NCBI RefSeq assembly: GCF_019774615.1 | Contig: NZ_CP081497.1 | Coordinates: forward strand, 1,302,001 to 1,366,000 | From: Streptomyces sp. BHT-5-2 | GTDB lineage: Bacteria > Actinomycetota > Actinomycetes > Streptomycetales > Streptomycetaceae | Direction of reading: 5' to 3' | Length of the DNA: 64,000 nt | Shown: in pieces, positions 26,298-35,925 of the stretch | Layout of the letters: each line of letters starts with the position of its first letter | Numbering within the stretch: the first letter of the stretch is position 1 | Program-made: the position numbers and the translations under genes | The notes under the pieces: model-generated | Seen by the model: the letters and a program-made list of their open reading frames with translations, nothing else | What the model was told of the DNA's origin: nothing | The model's database searches: none

Positions 26298-26660
26298 AAC
26301 CACCTACCGTCACAGAACCACCGCGTGCAGACCATCGGCAACAGGGTTCCCTGAGCGGCAGGCTGGAGACGAAGGGGCGTGATGCCGGTGTGGGCGTCGC
26401 CGGCATGGACTGCCCGTGACCGGCCCGGCCCGGCCCTGTGATGGGACGCAATCCGGCCGGGTTCACTCTTCTGTGTCAACGCCCGGACTTCCTGGCCCTG
26501 TTCGGCGAGCATGGTACTCCTGCAATGCGCCGAGTCCGGATCTCACGCCCGACACAAGCCGTCTTCCCCGTTCCGCCTCCGGCCCGGTGCTCGGTGCGAG
26601 AAGGTCACGTTGTGCCTGCATCCGGAAATGTGCAGGGTTGCCGAGCGAAGGAGTGCGTGG
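26298..26660. other. Intergenic region without a supported gene
   Basis: No convincing gene. The ribosome binding site gaaggag of the next gene lies at its right end (26647-26653). Confidence 0.5.
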
Positions 26661-27257
26661 GTGCCGAAAGAGACGTGGGAGTCGGACGAGTTCGGGAAGT
26701 CGCACGAGGGCCGGGTCGGAGTGCTGTTGGAGGACAGGAGCGTCCCCGAGCCGGTCTACATCGACTCCGTCTCGGGCGGATTCGGGCACCGGAGCACCTT
26801 CTGGGCCCACTACAACGGGCATCCCCTGTCCGGTCCGCGCGCGCACGTCTTGCGGGCGGTCTGCGCGTGTGGCTGGACGGGCACGGAGTACCCGATCGAC
26901 TGGGAACGGATCGGCGAGACGGCACTGTACGAGGACGAGGCGGTCCGCACGCACGCCGACAACTGCCTTGACGACTGGTACAGGCATCTCGACGATGTGG
27001 AGGCATCGACCGTCGCCTACCCCGAAGACGTCAACGAGCTGCTGAAGAAGACGGACGAGGCGCTCGACGCGCTCACCAGCGATGCTCCTGCAGCCGCCCT
27101 CAAAGCCGCTGTCCGTCTGGAGATCCTGGCCAACAGCATCGGGTACCACGCCGCCAACAGCGCATACAGGACGATGGAGTCCGAAGAACTCGGCACAGCC
27201 CTTGGCATCACCGCCCGCGCGGCCGAGGACCTCCTCTTCCGCTACAGGAGGCGGTAA
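26661..27257 (+). CDS. Hypothetical protein with CxC zinc-ribbon-like segment
   Basis: A 198-residue soluble protein. GTG 26661 (MPKETWESDEFGKSHEGRVG) was chosen because gaaggag lies 7 bases upstream. The N-terminal half has RAVCACGWTGTEYPIDW, a CxCGW motif common in small Streptomyces hypothetical proteins, with His residues before and after. The C-terminal half is helical and acidic (LLKKTDEALDALTSDAPAAA) and ends ARAAEDLLFRYRRR. It could bind zinc, but function is unknown. A strong hairpin lies downstream. Confidence 0.7.
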   Translation: MPKETWESDEFGKSHEGRVGVLLEDRSVPEPVYIDSVSGGFGHRSTFWAHYNGHPLSGPRAHVLRAVCACGWTGTEYPIDWERIGETALYEDEAVRTHADNCLDDWYRHLDDVEASTVAYPEDVNELLKKTDEALDALTSDAPAAALKAAVRLEILANSIGYHAANSAYRTMESEELGTALGITARAAEDLLFRYRRR

Positions 27258-27518
27258 CACATCCGTCCACTGCCCTCGCCCGCCGGCCCGTCGACGGCGA
27301 AGGCCGTGCAGCAAGACGATCGAAGGTGCTCCGGCTATGGCGTTGCGGCTTCGGTGTACCGCGTGCGGAGCTGCCGCCGGTCGGTCGCGCCGAGGCGGTG
27401 CGGGCGGGGCTCTGCCGCTCCAGGGCGTGGGCGGGTTGTGTTCGAGCGGTGCCGGGACGGGGGGCTGGCCGCCGGTCGGCCGTGCCGGGCAGGGAGCCGG
27501 TGGGTGTTTGCGAGGGCG

Positions 27519-27556
27519 AGGTGCCCCTTCGGGTTGGTTGCCCCGAAGGGGCACCT
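27519..27556. terminator. Strong bidirectional terminator
   Basis: A 15-bp perfect stem (aggtgccccttcggg/cccgaaggggcacct) with an 8-base loop lies between the convergent gene ending at 27257 and the crystallin-like gene ending at 27568. Confidence 0.8.
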
Positions 27557-27567
27557 GGCGGGAATGG

Positions 27568-27933
27568 TCAGTTCATGTGGAAGCCGGTGATGCGGCAGTC
27601 ATTGCAGAAGAAGTGCTGGTTCGGCCCGAACGGTGTGGACTTGCCGGTTTCGGTGCCCTCGTTGAAGTAGAGGACTCCGCTGTTGTGCCCGGACCAGATC
27701 TGACCGACATGCCAGATGTAGCCTCGCCAGTCTCCCGGGTTCCCGTCGGTGGCGAAGCAGATCCGGTCGGTGCCGTTCATTCCTGTGAAGGTTAAGAAGT
27801 CGTTGCGCTCCTGGCACATCTGCTGATTGACCGGGAGGACGTCGGCCTGGGCCACGCCGCTTGTCGTGAGCGTGATCCCGCCTGCCAAGGCCAGCGCTGC
27901 CATCGCGGTGATGATGCTTCGACGGATCGTCAT
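27568..27933 (-). CDS. Small secreted crystallin-like protein (possible paralogue)
   Basis: A 121-residue protein from ATG 27933 with a signal peptide (MTIRRSIITAMAALALAGG, cleavage after VAQA). The mature region reads DRICFATDGNPGDWRGYIWH then VGQIWSGHNSGVLYFNEG, ending CNDCRITGFHMN. Compared with the protein at 1287-1640 (DCYANAG, DKISTGNN, IYYDANG, VTAIEIL), the order of motifs is the same: Cys-aromatic-Ala, W, an SGxN/TGNN loop, a YF/YYD strand and a final ITGF/VTAI strand. This suggests two members of one crystallin-like secreted family. There are four Cys in the mature protein. Function is unknown. Confidence 0.65.
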   Translation of the reverse strand: MTIRRSIITAMAALALAGGITLTTSGVAQADVLPVNQQMCQERNDFLTFTGMNGTDRICFATDGNPGDWRGYIWHVGQIWSGHNSGVLYFNEGTETGKSTPFGPNQHFFCNDCRITGFHMN

Positions 27934-28502
27934 GATGTACCTCTCTTCGCCGAGTGCTTCGAGGCGTTCGTGATCGGTGCTGTTCCTCCACTGACCGGTG
28001 GACCCCGAGTAGGGGCTCCGGCTTGTCAGTTCAAGACTTTCCCCAACGGATGGGCTGCCTCACCGGGAGGCACGGCAACTTACTGAGGCACGGCATCTTT
28101 CTCCGGTGCAGGTGCACTGGCGCCATCCCATTGACTCCGGCTTCTCGACAGCTCCTTGAGAGCCGTCGAGGCTGTCCTGGTCGGCCACTATGCCGAGGTT
28201 GCCCTCGGTTCGCCGGCGTGGGGTCGTGCCACGGTGGGTTGCCCGGCTGTGGGGCGGGGTAGGGGAGCCGTGTTTCTTTGGCGCTTCGCGTTGCTGGTTG
28301 AGCCGTTCGCATTCTGCGTCGTCGCGCCGCATGGGGCGTTGGCCGGAGCGGGACCGGCATTCCCGGATCATCGCTCTCATCGGGTTTCTGGCCGGAGCAG
28401 AGCGGGAGCGTTGAGGGGCTCGCTCCCGGCACCGGCCAACACGGGTGCCGGCTTGCGGTCTGGAAGGAACGCAAGGGCCTACGTGATGCCGGCGCGGGCG
28501 CG
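27934..28502. other. Intergenic region without a supported gene
   Basis: Promoter region of the crystallin-like gene on one side; no convincing gene elsewhere. Confidence 0.5.
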
Positions 28503-28535
28503 CCAGGGGCGGCCCGCGCTGCGAGCCGCCCCTGG
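28503..28535 (-). terminator. Terminator of the SGNH esterase gene
   Basis: An 11-bp perfect stem ccaggggcggc/gccgcccctgg with an 11-base loop lies 12 bases beyond the stop of the minus-strand gene. Confidence 0.75.
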
Positions 28536-28546
28536 GGATGATGCCG

Positions 28547-30280
28547 TCAGTCCGCGATGAGCGGCCGAACGGCCTCGACCAGGACCTTTCCTCCGTCGGG
28601 ACCGGTCATCACGACTCGCGGCAGCCAGGGTCCGTTGCGGTCGTAGGCATGGGTGACGGTCGCCTCGCCGGTCTCCTGCTGCATGCCGTCACCGAAGTAC
28701 CAGTGGTAGCGGTACCCGGCGGCGGGCGGTTTGCCGTCCACCGTCACCGACAGGGGCACGGCACTGCCGACGTGCGCGCTGTGCGGAGCGTTCAGGTGGG
28801 CCCGGGGGCCCTGCCGGGGGAGGTGGAACCACGTACGCAGACTCGGGTTGAGGAGAAAGTTGTCCGCGTACTGCCGGGCGCCCTCGACGTCGGGGTGACC
28901 GACGGCCGCACTCAGGCACTGCAGCGGAGTCGCGCTCAGCTCGGGGCAGGCCCGCGTGCGCAGTGGGAACGCCGGGTCGGTCACCGGAGTGTTCCAGACC
29001 TTGGAGTCGCTGGCGAGGATGGCGTTGTCCACAGTGAACAGTCCGTCGGCCGCAACCGCGTAGGGTCCGTCCGTGGACGCCTTGTTGGCGGCGTCCGCTG
29101 CCTGGTGGTAGGCGGCATTGGCCAGTTGGGTGTACTGCTCATAGCGCCTGGCCACGCCCCCGAGGGCGCCCTTGCAGGAGGTCAGCCAGAACCCGGTGAC
29201 GCCCGGCGTGGAGCAGCTCCCGACCCGAAGGGGAGAGCTGCTGCGGCTCAGCGCGTAGTAGAAGTCGGCCACGAGCACCTTCGGCCGACCCGGCAGGGAA
29301 TGGGCTTTCTCGATCGCCGCCTGCATTCCGCGTCCGCCGTACCCGACCTTCGCGCCGCTGAAGTAGGGCACGTCCTTGGCGGGGTTCTTCGCTGCCGCGC
29401 CGACGCCGGAGCACTCGCGCTTGACTGCCTTGGGCAGGTCCTCCGAGCCGGGGGTGATGCCGACGCCGATGCCGAAGAAGGGGTCGAGGTCGTTGATGCA
29501 GCCGTTGATCACGACCAGGTCCAGGCCGTAGCCGCCCGCCCTGGCCTGTGCGCCCGCCTTCTCCAACTGGCAGAACACATCGGGGGTTTGCTGGGTGACC
29601 TCGCCGAACTCCATCTCCCCGTCGCCGTCCGGATCCTGCCGTTCCGTTGTGCGCAGACAGTCCGCGTCACGGTTGCCCGCGGGCACGTCGGGTGCGTCGA
29701 GCACCGCACCGGAGATCGAGTAGTCGAAGTGCTGGAAGCCCCGGCCGGTCTGACGGCCGAGTGACTGAGCCGTCAGGTAGGGGAACTTCTGGTCGTGGTC
29801 CAGGCCCTGCCCCCACACCACGGAGTCGCCTACGGATGCCACCCGCACCGGGTGGCATCCTCGGCGTACCGTGTCCCGCCAGACCTTTCCATAGCGGCCG
29901 GGGGCATGGCCGTCGGACGATCCGGCGATGCGGGCGTCGACCTGTAAGGCGGTCTCGGTTTCGGGCACCCGGTCGAAGGGGATGTCGAACTTCGCCGTAC
30001 CGACAGTGGCGGCCATGGCCAGGTGCCCGCCGGCCAGTTGCTTCTCGCCCGCGCGCACCCGCCACTCCACGGTGGCTTTGGCCTTCGCCGCGGCGGGGTC
30101 GTAGATCTCCACCCGGCCGTGCACGGCACCGTTGCACACGGGATTCGGCGTCAGGTCCACGTCGAGGACGAGGGGGAACGCGGAGCCCGGCAGGATGCCG
30201 GCGTGCGCCACGGCGGGCGTTCCGCCGAGGAGCTGACTGAGGAGCGCGGCGGCCGCGCCGACCCCCGCCAACCGCCTCAT
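28547..30280 (-). CDS. Secreted SGNH/GDSL-type esterase with C-terminal PKD domain
   Basis: A 577-residue exported protein. ATG 30280 (MRRLAGVGAAAALLSQLLGG) starts a signal peptide cleaved after VAHA; the longer frame lacks signal features. Residues about 25-120 form a beta domain. The SGNH hydrolase follows: block I SVGDSVVWGQGL (nucleophile Ser), block III NGCINDLDP (Gly/Asn-Asp), and the catalytic His in AVGHPDVEGAR. A large insertion separates them and contains Cys pairs (SCSTPGV, TSCKGALGG). The C-terminus YRYHWYFGDGMQQETGEATV then THAYDRNG is a PKD domain. It probably hydrolyses an ester on a polymer or lipid outside the cell. Confidence 0.85.
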   Translation of the reverse strand: MRRLAGVGAAAALLSQLLGGTPAVAHAGILPGSAFPLVLDVDLTPNPVCNGAVHGRVEIYDPAAAKAKATVEWRVRAGEKQLAGGHLAMAATVGTAKFDIPFDRVPETETALQVDARIAGSSDGHAPGRYGKVWRDTVRRGCHPVRVASVGDSVVWGQGLDHDQKFPYLTAQSLGRQTGRGFQHFDYSISGAVLDAPDVPAGNRDADCLRTTERQDPDGDGEMEFGEVTQQTPDVFCQLEKAGAQARAGGYGLDLVVINGCINDLDPFFGIGVGITPGSEDLPKAVKRECSGVGAAAKNPAKDVPYFSGAKVGYGGRGMQAAIEKAHSLPGRPKVLVADFYYALSRSSSPLRVGSCSTPGVTGFWLTSCKGALGGVARRYEQYTQLANAAYHQAADAANKASTDGPYAVAADGLFTVDNAILASDSKVWNTPVTDPAFPLRTRACPELSATPLQCLSAAVGHPDVEGARQYADNFLLNPSLRTWFHLPRQGPRAHLNAPHSAHVGSAVPLSVTVDGKPPAAGYRYHWYFGDGMQQETGEATVTHAYDRNGPWLPRVVMTGPDGGKVLVEAVRPLIAD

Positions 30281-31229
30281 CGCAGACGAGCGCCGGACCG
30301 TCCCCGGCGCCCTCCGAAGGGAATCCGTGCCAGTGCCCGCCCGCCTTGGCGAAATCCACCGCGGCCACGTCAATTTCACGCCAACACCCCAGGTTTCGTG
30401 GTCATTTGGTCCGCGCGGAGTCCATTGATTCCGCACCGGTAGGGATGATGGCAGGCAGGAGACCGGCATGGGGCGCGAGCGGAGGCCCATACCAAGTGAA
30501 ACTGATCACTTACCCGCAGTTACGGATCGCTTCGTCGGAGCGTGACTGTCGTCCCCACCCGTGCGGCCACGTGGCGGTACATCTGGGGCCGTGGATCGGG
30601 TGCACCCGGCCAACTTGGTCAGCATGTATGCCGCGCGGCTGTGGGGTTGCTCGGCGGTCCGCGGCAGGGCGGTTCCCCGCACAGGTTGTCGTGGTCGTGG
30701 GACGGACTCGGCAGCTGTGCAGTGGTGGGTAAAGGCGGGCGGTGACCAAGGGCCGCCCCGGATGTTGAGCAGACCGTCGCAGGAGGACAATCGCCACTCC
30801 GCGCGTTGGAGCCGCGCTCGCCGCAGGTCGGACCGGCGCCACTCCCGGTGTCGGCCTGACCTGCTGACCCGCGCCGAGTCACCGTTCCGCTTCCGGCCGG
30901 GGTCTGCGGCGCTGGCGGCGACGTGGTCGGACCGCCCAGGTTGGCCGGTTCCGCCGCGGGTGCCGGGTGCCAGCTCTGCGGTGCACCGAGGGACCACCAG
31001 GCGCCGCCGGTGGGTGAGGGCACGTTGCTGTCCGTGGTCGACGAGGTCCTGGCCGCGGCCTTTCCGCACTTCGGGGGCGGCGCGGCCACGCGATCACGAA
31101 TCGGACAACAGTGACAAGTGACACATCAGTGAGAAGTCGCACAGGGGTAAGTACTTGTTCTGCGCGTGACCTCGGGGTGGGATCGCCGCAACTGTCGAGT
31201 GGGGGTCCCGCCTTGCAAGGGGAATGATC
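30281..31229. other. Divergent promoter region, about 950 bases
   Basis: It lies between two genes for secreted enzymes. Several Pro/Ser/Thr-rich open frames exist on both strands but none has a start signal and domain together. Near 31110-31125 there is a direct repeat gtgacaagtgaca upstream of the peptidase gene. This is unusually long for a Streptomyces intergenic region. Confidence 0.4.
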
Positions 31230-32612
31230 ATGCGCAGAGTTCGTGCGCGGCGCCGCATAGTGGCCGCAGCGGCCGGGGCCGCCGCCTTCGCCGGTGCCGC
31301 ACTAATGTCCCCCGTCTTTTCCGGTTCTGTGGCCGCCGCACCCGCGCCTTCGGTGCAAGGAGTCAAAGCCGTGCCGGCAACAGTCGGGGAGCAATCGCAG
31401 AACGTGGCCCACGACTTGCTGACCACCGAGCAGTGTCGGGCCAAGTGGCAGATCTCCTGTTACACCCCGAACCAGTACCGGCAGGCGTACAACCTGAACC
31501 CGCTGTACCGGACGGGAGTCACCGGCAAGGGCCGCACGATCGTGATCGTGGATTCCTTCGGCTCGCCGACCATCCAGCATGATCTGGATGTCTACAGCGC
31601 CCGGTTCGGCATGAAGAGCACCCACGTCGACGTGGTCAAGTGGGGCACCGTACCGCCCTTCGACCCCGCCAACCCCGCCCGGGTCGGCTGGGCCGGGGAG
31701 AGCACCCTCGACGTGGAGATGGCGCATGCCGTGGCCCCGGACGCGCACATCGTCCTGGTGGAGAGCGGGGCCGACCAGAACGGGGACGGCGCCACCGGTC
31801 TGCGGGAGATGATGGACGCCGAGAAGTCGCTCGTCGACCGCGGTGTGGGCGATGTGATCAGCCAGAGTTTCGGCGCGACGGAGAACACCTTCCCCGGCTT
31901 CCGCAGCGGTGACTTCTCCAGCATTCAGAACCTGCGGTACGCCTTCAAGGACGCGGCCAGGCACAATGTCACCGTCCTCGCCGCCTCCGGCGACGGCGGA
32001 GCCACCAACACCACCGCGAACGGCAACGCCGACTACCCGTACAGGGTCAACGCCTGGCCGTCCTCCGACCCGCTGGCCGTCTCGGTCGGCGGCACCCAGT
32101 TGCACTTGGATGCCAACGGTGACCGCCTCGCTCCGGACAGTGTCTACAACGACAGCGGCGCGAGCGGCGGCGGCCCGTCCCATGTGTTCGCCCGTCCCTC
32201 GTACCAGAACGGGGTCGGGCAGGTGGTCGGCGCCCGCCGCGGCACCCCCGACGTCTCGATGTCCGCCGCGATGAACGGCGGCGCATGGGTGTACTCCAGC
32301 TACAACCCGAAGCGGGTCGGCTGGGATGTCTACACCGGCACCAGCGAGGCCAGCCCGCTCTTCGCGGGCATCGTGGCCCTGGCCGACCAGGTCGCCGGCC
32401 ACCGGCTGGGTGACATCCACCAGGCGCTGTACTCGCTGTCCGCGCAGTCCTCACGGAACCCGTCCACCGGCATCGTGGATGTGAAGGACGGCACGAACAA
32501 CAGCTACGCGGGTGTCACCGGCTACACCGCGGCGAAGGGCTACGACATGGCGACCGGTGTCGGCACGATCGACGCGGCCCGCTTCGTCCCGGCCCTCGCC
32601 AAGGCGGGCTGA
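31230..32612 (+). CDS. Secreted sedolisin-type serine peptidase (S53 family)
   Basis: A 460-residue protein. ATG 31230 is preferred to ATG 31224 because AAGGGG at 31217-31222 is too close to the latter. The signal peptide has an Arg-rich start (MRRVRARRR), so export could use the Tat route. The catalytic set is visible: Glu and Asp of GESTLDVEMAHAVAP, the oxyanion Asp in AASGDGG and the Ser in YTGTSEASPLFAG. The calcium-site region near the end is GYDMATGVGTIDAARF. There is no long activation prodomain; about 50 residues lie between the signal and the peptidase. Sedolisins work best at acid pH. Confidence 0.9.
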   Translation: MRRVRARRRIVAAAAGAAAFAGAALMSPVFSGSVAAAPAPSVQGVKAVPATVGEQSQNVAHDLLTTEQCRAKWQISCYTPNQYRQAYNLNPLYRTGVTGKGRTIVIVDSFGSPTIQHDLDVYSARFGMKSTHVDVVKWGTVPPFDPANPARVGWAGESTLDVEMAHAVAPDAHIVLVESGADQNGDGATGLREMMDAEKSLVDRGVGDVISQSFGATENTFPGFRSGDFSSIQNLRYAFKDAARHNVTVLAASGDGGATNTTANGNADYPYRVNAWPSSDPLAVSVGGTQLHLDANGDRLAPDSVYNDSGASGGGPSHVFARPSYQNGVGQVVGARRGTPDVSMSAAMNGGAWVYSSYNPKRVGWDVYTGTSEASPLFAGIVALADQVAGHRLGDIHQALYSLSAQSSRNPSTGIVDVKDGTNNSYAGVTGYTAAKGYDMATGVGTIDAARFVPALAKAG

Positions 32613-33095
32613 AAGCATTCCCGTCCCCGAGGGGCGGGCGCCTGCCGCAGACCGCCGAGCCCCCGCGCCGGGACGGCGGCTTCTGCGGCCGATGCCCAAC
32701 AGCGGCGAGTGCGCCCGGCCTGCCGTCGACCCCGTGCTTCAGCGCTTCCGCGCTCCAGCACGCCTCCCAGACGATCACGGCCCAGAGGCGGCCCAGTGAC
32801 AGCCCGACCGCCCCTGATCTGCCCTTCTGAGCAGGTCAGGGGCCCCTCCCAGCCTATGAGCCCGACACGCGCAGCCAGCTGTGCCCCGCGCACTCTCCTG
32901 AAGAAGGGGGCGGTGACGGGGGTGTCGCCGTAAACAGGCCGGCACTGGTACCGCCGTGGGCGCCAACGTGCGTTCCACCGTGCGTAGCAACGTACGCGTA
33001 CCACCGTGGGTACCAGGTTGCTTCGGACCGCGGGTGAATGCGTGCAGGTCAGGGCACGGGGGTGAGCGGTCAGCGTCGTCGACGCCTCTTCAACC
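32613..33095. other. Convergent intergenic region
   Basis: No gene is supported. A weak stem (ccgtccccgaggggcgg, about 32629) follows the peptidase. At 32945-33015 short related pieces recur (gtgggcgccaacgtgcg, caccgtgcgtagcaacgtacg, caccgtgggtacca). Confidence 0.45.
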
Positions 33096-34322
33096 TCACA
33101 GAGCGGCGCCCATCGTCCGCACGAGGGGCAGATGCCGCGGCCCGCGCAGGATCGGGCTGTGCCGGTACGGGGGAGGGTCCTCGGCCAGCCGCGGATCGTC
33201 CAGGTGGTCGAGCAGCGTGGTCAGCGCGACCTGCGCCTCGATACGGGCGAGCGGCGCGCCGAAGCAGCTGTGGATGCCGCTGCCGAAGCCGAAGTGCTGG
33301 TTGTCCGCACGGGCCGGGTCGAAGTGGTCGGGGTTCTCGAACCGCAGCGGGTCCCGGTTGCCGGAGGCCAGCAGCAGGTACAGCGGCGCGCCCTTGGGGA
33401 TGACGATGCCGCCGACCTCGATATCGGTCAGCGGGGTGCGCTGCGGCAGCATCTGGACGGGCGGCTCGTACCGCAGCAGTTCCTCCACCGCCGACGGCAT
33501 CAGCTCCGGTTCCCGGCGCAGCCGCTCCCTTGCGTCCGGGTGGCGCAGCAGGGTGAGCATCCCGTTGGTGATGAGGTTGACCGTGGTCTCATGGCCGGCG
33601 ATCATCAGCAGCGTCAGCGTCGTCATCAACTCCGGCCTGGTGAGCCGTCCTTCGGGGCCTTCGTCGTGGACGAGAGCGGAGATCATGTCGTCCGAGGGGT
33701 GGGCGTCCCGCTCGGTGGCCAGCTCGCCCATATAGTCGGCCATCGCCGACCGTGCCTCCACGCCCGCGCGCCATCGCCTGTCCGGGTCGTCGCCCGGGGA
33801 GCGGTCGGGGGAGTCGATGACGGCGTTGGTCCAGTCGCGCAGCTGCGGCATGTCCTCCTGGGGGACGCCCAACAGTCGGCAGATGACCGTGACGGGCAGC
33901 GGGTAGGCGAAGTCGTCGACGAGGTCGATCCGTTCGCGGTCGCCGAACCCGTCGATCAGTTCCCGGGCGATCTCCTCGATGTCGCCGTGCAGGGCGTCGA
34001 TCCGGCCAGGGGAGTGCGGCGGGCCGAACGGGCGCATCGTCAGGCGGCGGAGCCGGTCGTGCTCCGGGTCGTCCACGCGGATGAAGGCCGGCGGCAGACC
34101 GTCCGTGCGGGCCAGTGCCTCGTCCGGATCGGCGCGGTTGCGGAGGTCCGAGCTGATCCGCGGGTCGTGGAGCAGTGCGGCGATCTCGTGGTACGTGCCC
34201 ACCAGGTAGCTGCCGTCGTTCTGCCGGGACACCCCGTTCTCGCGGAGCTCGGCGTAGAGCGGATAGGGATTGGCGCGGTTCGCGTAGTCGGTGATCCGCT
34301 CCAGCAGGGTCTCCGTGGACAT
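33096..34322 (-). CDS. Cytochrome P450 (bacterial class I, CYP105/107-like)
   Basis: A 408-residue P450 from ATG 34322 (MSTETLLERITDYANRANPY). It has a complete set of motifs: I-helix LMIAGHETTVNL, the K-helix ExxR in EELLRYEPPVQ, and the heme loop HFGFGSGIHSCFGAPLAR with the axial Cys. The length is standard. No ferredoxin or reductase gene is adjacent, so electrons must come from elsewhere. These P450s hydroxylate xenobiotics or natural products; the substrate is unknown. The 640 bases upstream contain no supported gene. Confidence 0.93.
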   Translation of the reverse strand: MSTETLLERITDYANRANPYPLYAELRENGVSRQNDGSYLVGTYHEIAALLHDPRISSDLRNRADPDEALARTDGLPPAFIRVDDPEHDRLRRLTMRPFGPPHSPGRIDALHGDIEEIARELIDGFGDRERIDLVDDFAYPLPVTVICRLLGVPQEDMPQLRDWTNAVIDSPDRSPGDDPDRRWRAGVEARSAMADYMGELATERDAHPSDDMISALVHDEGPEGRLTRPELMTTLTLLMIAGHETTVNLITNGMLTLLRHPDARERLRREPELMPSAVEELLRYEPPVQMLPQRTPLTDIEVGGIVIPKGAPLYLLLASGNRDPLRFENPDHFDPARADNQHFGFGSGIHSCFGAPLARIEAQVALTTLLDHLDDPRLAEDPPPYRHSPILRGPRHLPLVRTMGAAL

Positions 34323-34964
34323 GCGCAAGGCTCCTCGTGGGGTCATCGGAAGCGGGTTGCGGCGGGGCAGTCCCGCCGCACCAAGGCCGGCCGCCGGTCC
34401 GGCAGATGACCGGCGAGGGCGACGGCCGGACCGTGAGGATGACGGCCGGACAGTGCGAGAGCACCCGCGGGTCCGGTATGTCTGAGGGGACCGGTACCGG
34501 GGAGTCGGCCCGTGCAGCTCGAACGCCTCAGGTGCGGGGAAGGCGCACTGCGCATGGCCCTGGTACCCATTGAGACCGACCAGGATCTGCATCCCACACC
34601 CACCCTCCGCGCGATCCGTCGACTCCGTCCTACTAGCCATCGACGTCCGGCGCGGGCGGTGCTGGGCCGAAAGGGTGTGCACGCGGAGTGACCAACAGGG
34701 CGGGGCGATGGCGCCCGGCCCCGACCTGCCGGACGTGCTCGACCTGCGCGGCGGTCCGCGCAGCAGCTCCTCCAGCAGCTTGAGCAGCATTCGGCGGGGT
34801 CAGCCGTGCACCCCGATCTCGCGCCCGGCGGCAGCCACCTCCTTGTCCAGCCCCGGAGAGCGGACGGCCATGGAGCCTGAGGTTCCCCGAGATGCCGGGG
34901 GAGAGGGAGCGGAGGAGCTGACGTTAGGACAGTTGGGGCTCGCGAGAGGAACATCGACCATGGC
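34323..34964. other. Region upstream of the P450 without a supported gene
   Basis: The P450 frame stays open upstream, but the translation (Ser/Arg/Pro-rich) is not protein-like. A small possible peptide starting MQILVGLNGYQGHAQ is seen in that frame without a ribosome binding site. Confidence 0.4.
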
Positions 34965-35094
34965 TCCCCGGGAAAATGTCCGCTGGAGCTGCGTGAGCGT
35001 GCGGTGCGGATGTACCGCGACTCCGATCCGCAGCCCGCAGATCAAGCGCCTGGCTGTTGAGCTGGGTGTGCATCCGGAGGCACCGCACGGTTGA
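34965..35094 (+). pseudogene. IS3-family OrfA (transposase HTH) remnant
   Basis: One frame reads CPLELRERAVRMYRDSDPQP and, after a one-base shift, QIKRLAVELGVHPEAPHG and a stop. Together they are the N-terminal HTH of IS3-type OrfA transposase proteins (PxELRERAVRM...QIAxELGVHPEALRxW). Only about 40 residues survive and the frame is broken. Confidence 0.65.
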
Positions 35095-35098
35095 GCCC

Positions 35099-35138
35099 GT
35101 CAGCCCGTCAGCCCGTCAGCCCGTCAGCCCGTCAGCCT
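35099..35138. repeat. Octanucleotide tandem repeat (gtcagccc)x4 plus variant
   Basis: Four perfect copies and a fifth with one change (gtcagcct) begin 5 bases after the OrfA remnant's stop codon. The period of 8 is the same as in the arrays at 311-374 and 35882-35925. Confidence 0.95.
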
Positions 35139-35304
35139 GTACTCCGAGAACCGCACATCCCCTCCTCCACCCACCAATCGGTCCGGGTGAAGTGGGCTGC
35201 GGGGTAGGGGTAGGCGTTCTGCGGGAGGGCCGTTGTTCAGCGAGGACATCACCATGCACGCTGGAGTACGACCGGATCACGGTCGTGGAACTCGGGGAGG
35301 GGCC

Positions 35305-35856
35305 ATGGAGACTGACTGGGCGCACGAACTCGGCGACCAACTGGACTGGCACTGGCGCGAACGACTGCGTCCCCGGCTGGCGGGGCTGACCGACGAGGAG
35401 TACTTCTGGCAGCCGGTTTCCGACTGCTGGACCGTGCGCCCGCGTCGTAGCGAAGACGAGATGGGTGGCGGACGGTTCACCGTCGGCTACGCCTTCCCCG
35501 CCCCTGCCCCCGCACCGGTTACCACCATCGCCTGGCGGCTGGCGCACCTCACCGTCCACGTCCTGGCCAAGCGCACCGAAATGTATTTCGGCGGGCCGCC
35601 GATCGATTACGACAGCTACGTCTATGCCGGCACTGCCGCGGCCGCGCTGGACCAACTCGACCGGGCCTATGACAACTGGTCGTCCGGGATGCGCGCAGCC
35701 ACGGCGGTAGAGCTAGGGCGGCTGCTCGGACCGAGCGCGGGCCCGTTCGCCGACCGCCCGCTGGCGACGGTCGTCCTTCACGTCAATCGCGAGGTGATCC
35801 ACCACGGAGCCGAGATCGCGTTGCTCCGCGACCTGTACCCAACCAAGCCCTGCTGA
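35305..35856 (+). CDS. DinB-family protein
   Basis: A 183-residue four-helix-bundle protein from ATG 35305, preceded by GGGGAGGGG. It opens DQLDWHWRERLRPRLAGLTD then EEYFWQPV. The putative metal ligands of DinB/YfiT proteins are in IAWRLAHLTVHV and NREVIHHGAEIALLRDLY. Members are nickel or zinc proteins, some of them thiol-S-transferases in mycothiol- or bacillithiol-dependent detoxification. The Streptomyces type with this motif is usually annotated only as DinB. It stands alone between IS debris. Confidence 0.85.
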   Translation: METDWAHELGDQLDWHWRERLRPRLAGLTDEEYFWQPVSDCWTVRPRRSEDEMGGGRFTVGYAFPAPAPAPVTTIAWRLAHLTVHVLAKRTEMYFGGPPIDYDSYVYAGTAAAALDQLDRAYDNWSSGMRAATAVELGRLLGPSAGPFADRPLATVVLHVNREVIHHGAEIALLRDLYPTKPC

Positions 35857-35881
35857 GCGGCCTGGGTGAAGTGCGGTGCTG

Positions 35882-35925
35882 TTCTCCGGTTCTCCGGTTC
35901 TCCGGATCTCCGGTTCTCCGGATCC
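35882..35925. repeat. Octanucleotide tandem repeat (ttctccgg)
   Basis: The units ttctccgg, ttctccgg, ttctccgg, atctccgg and ttctccgg are followed by a partial atcc. The array directly joins the 3-prime end of the IS630-like remnant. Confidence 0.95.

Noticed and set aside
30506..31114. Overlapping open frames upstream of the peptidase gene
   Set aside because: Ser/Pro/Thr-rich on one strand and mixed on the other, with no start signal or known domain; kept only as an intergenic note.
35099..35138. CRISPR-like short repeats
   Set aside because: Direct 8-bp tandem copies without spacers; not a CRISPR array. The same applies to 311-374 and 35882-35925.
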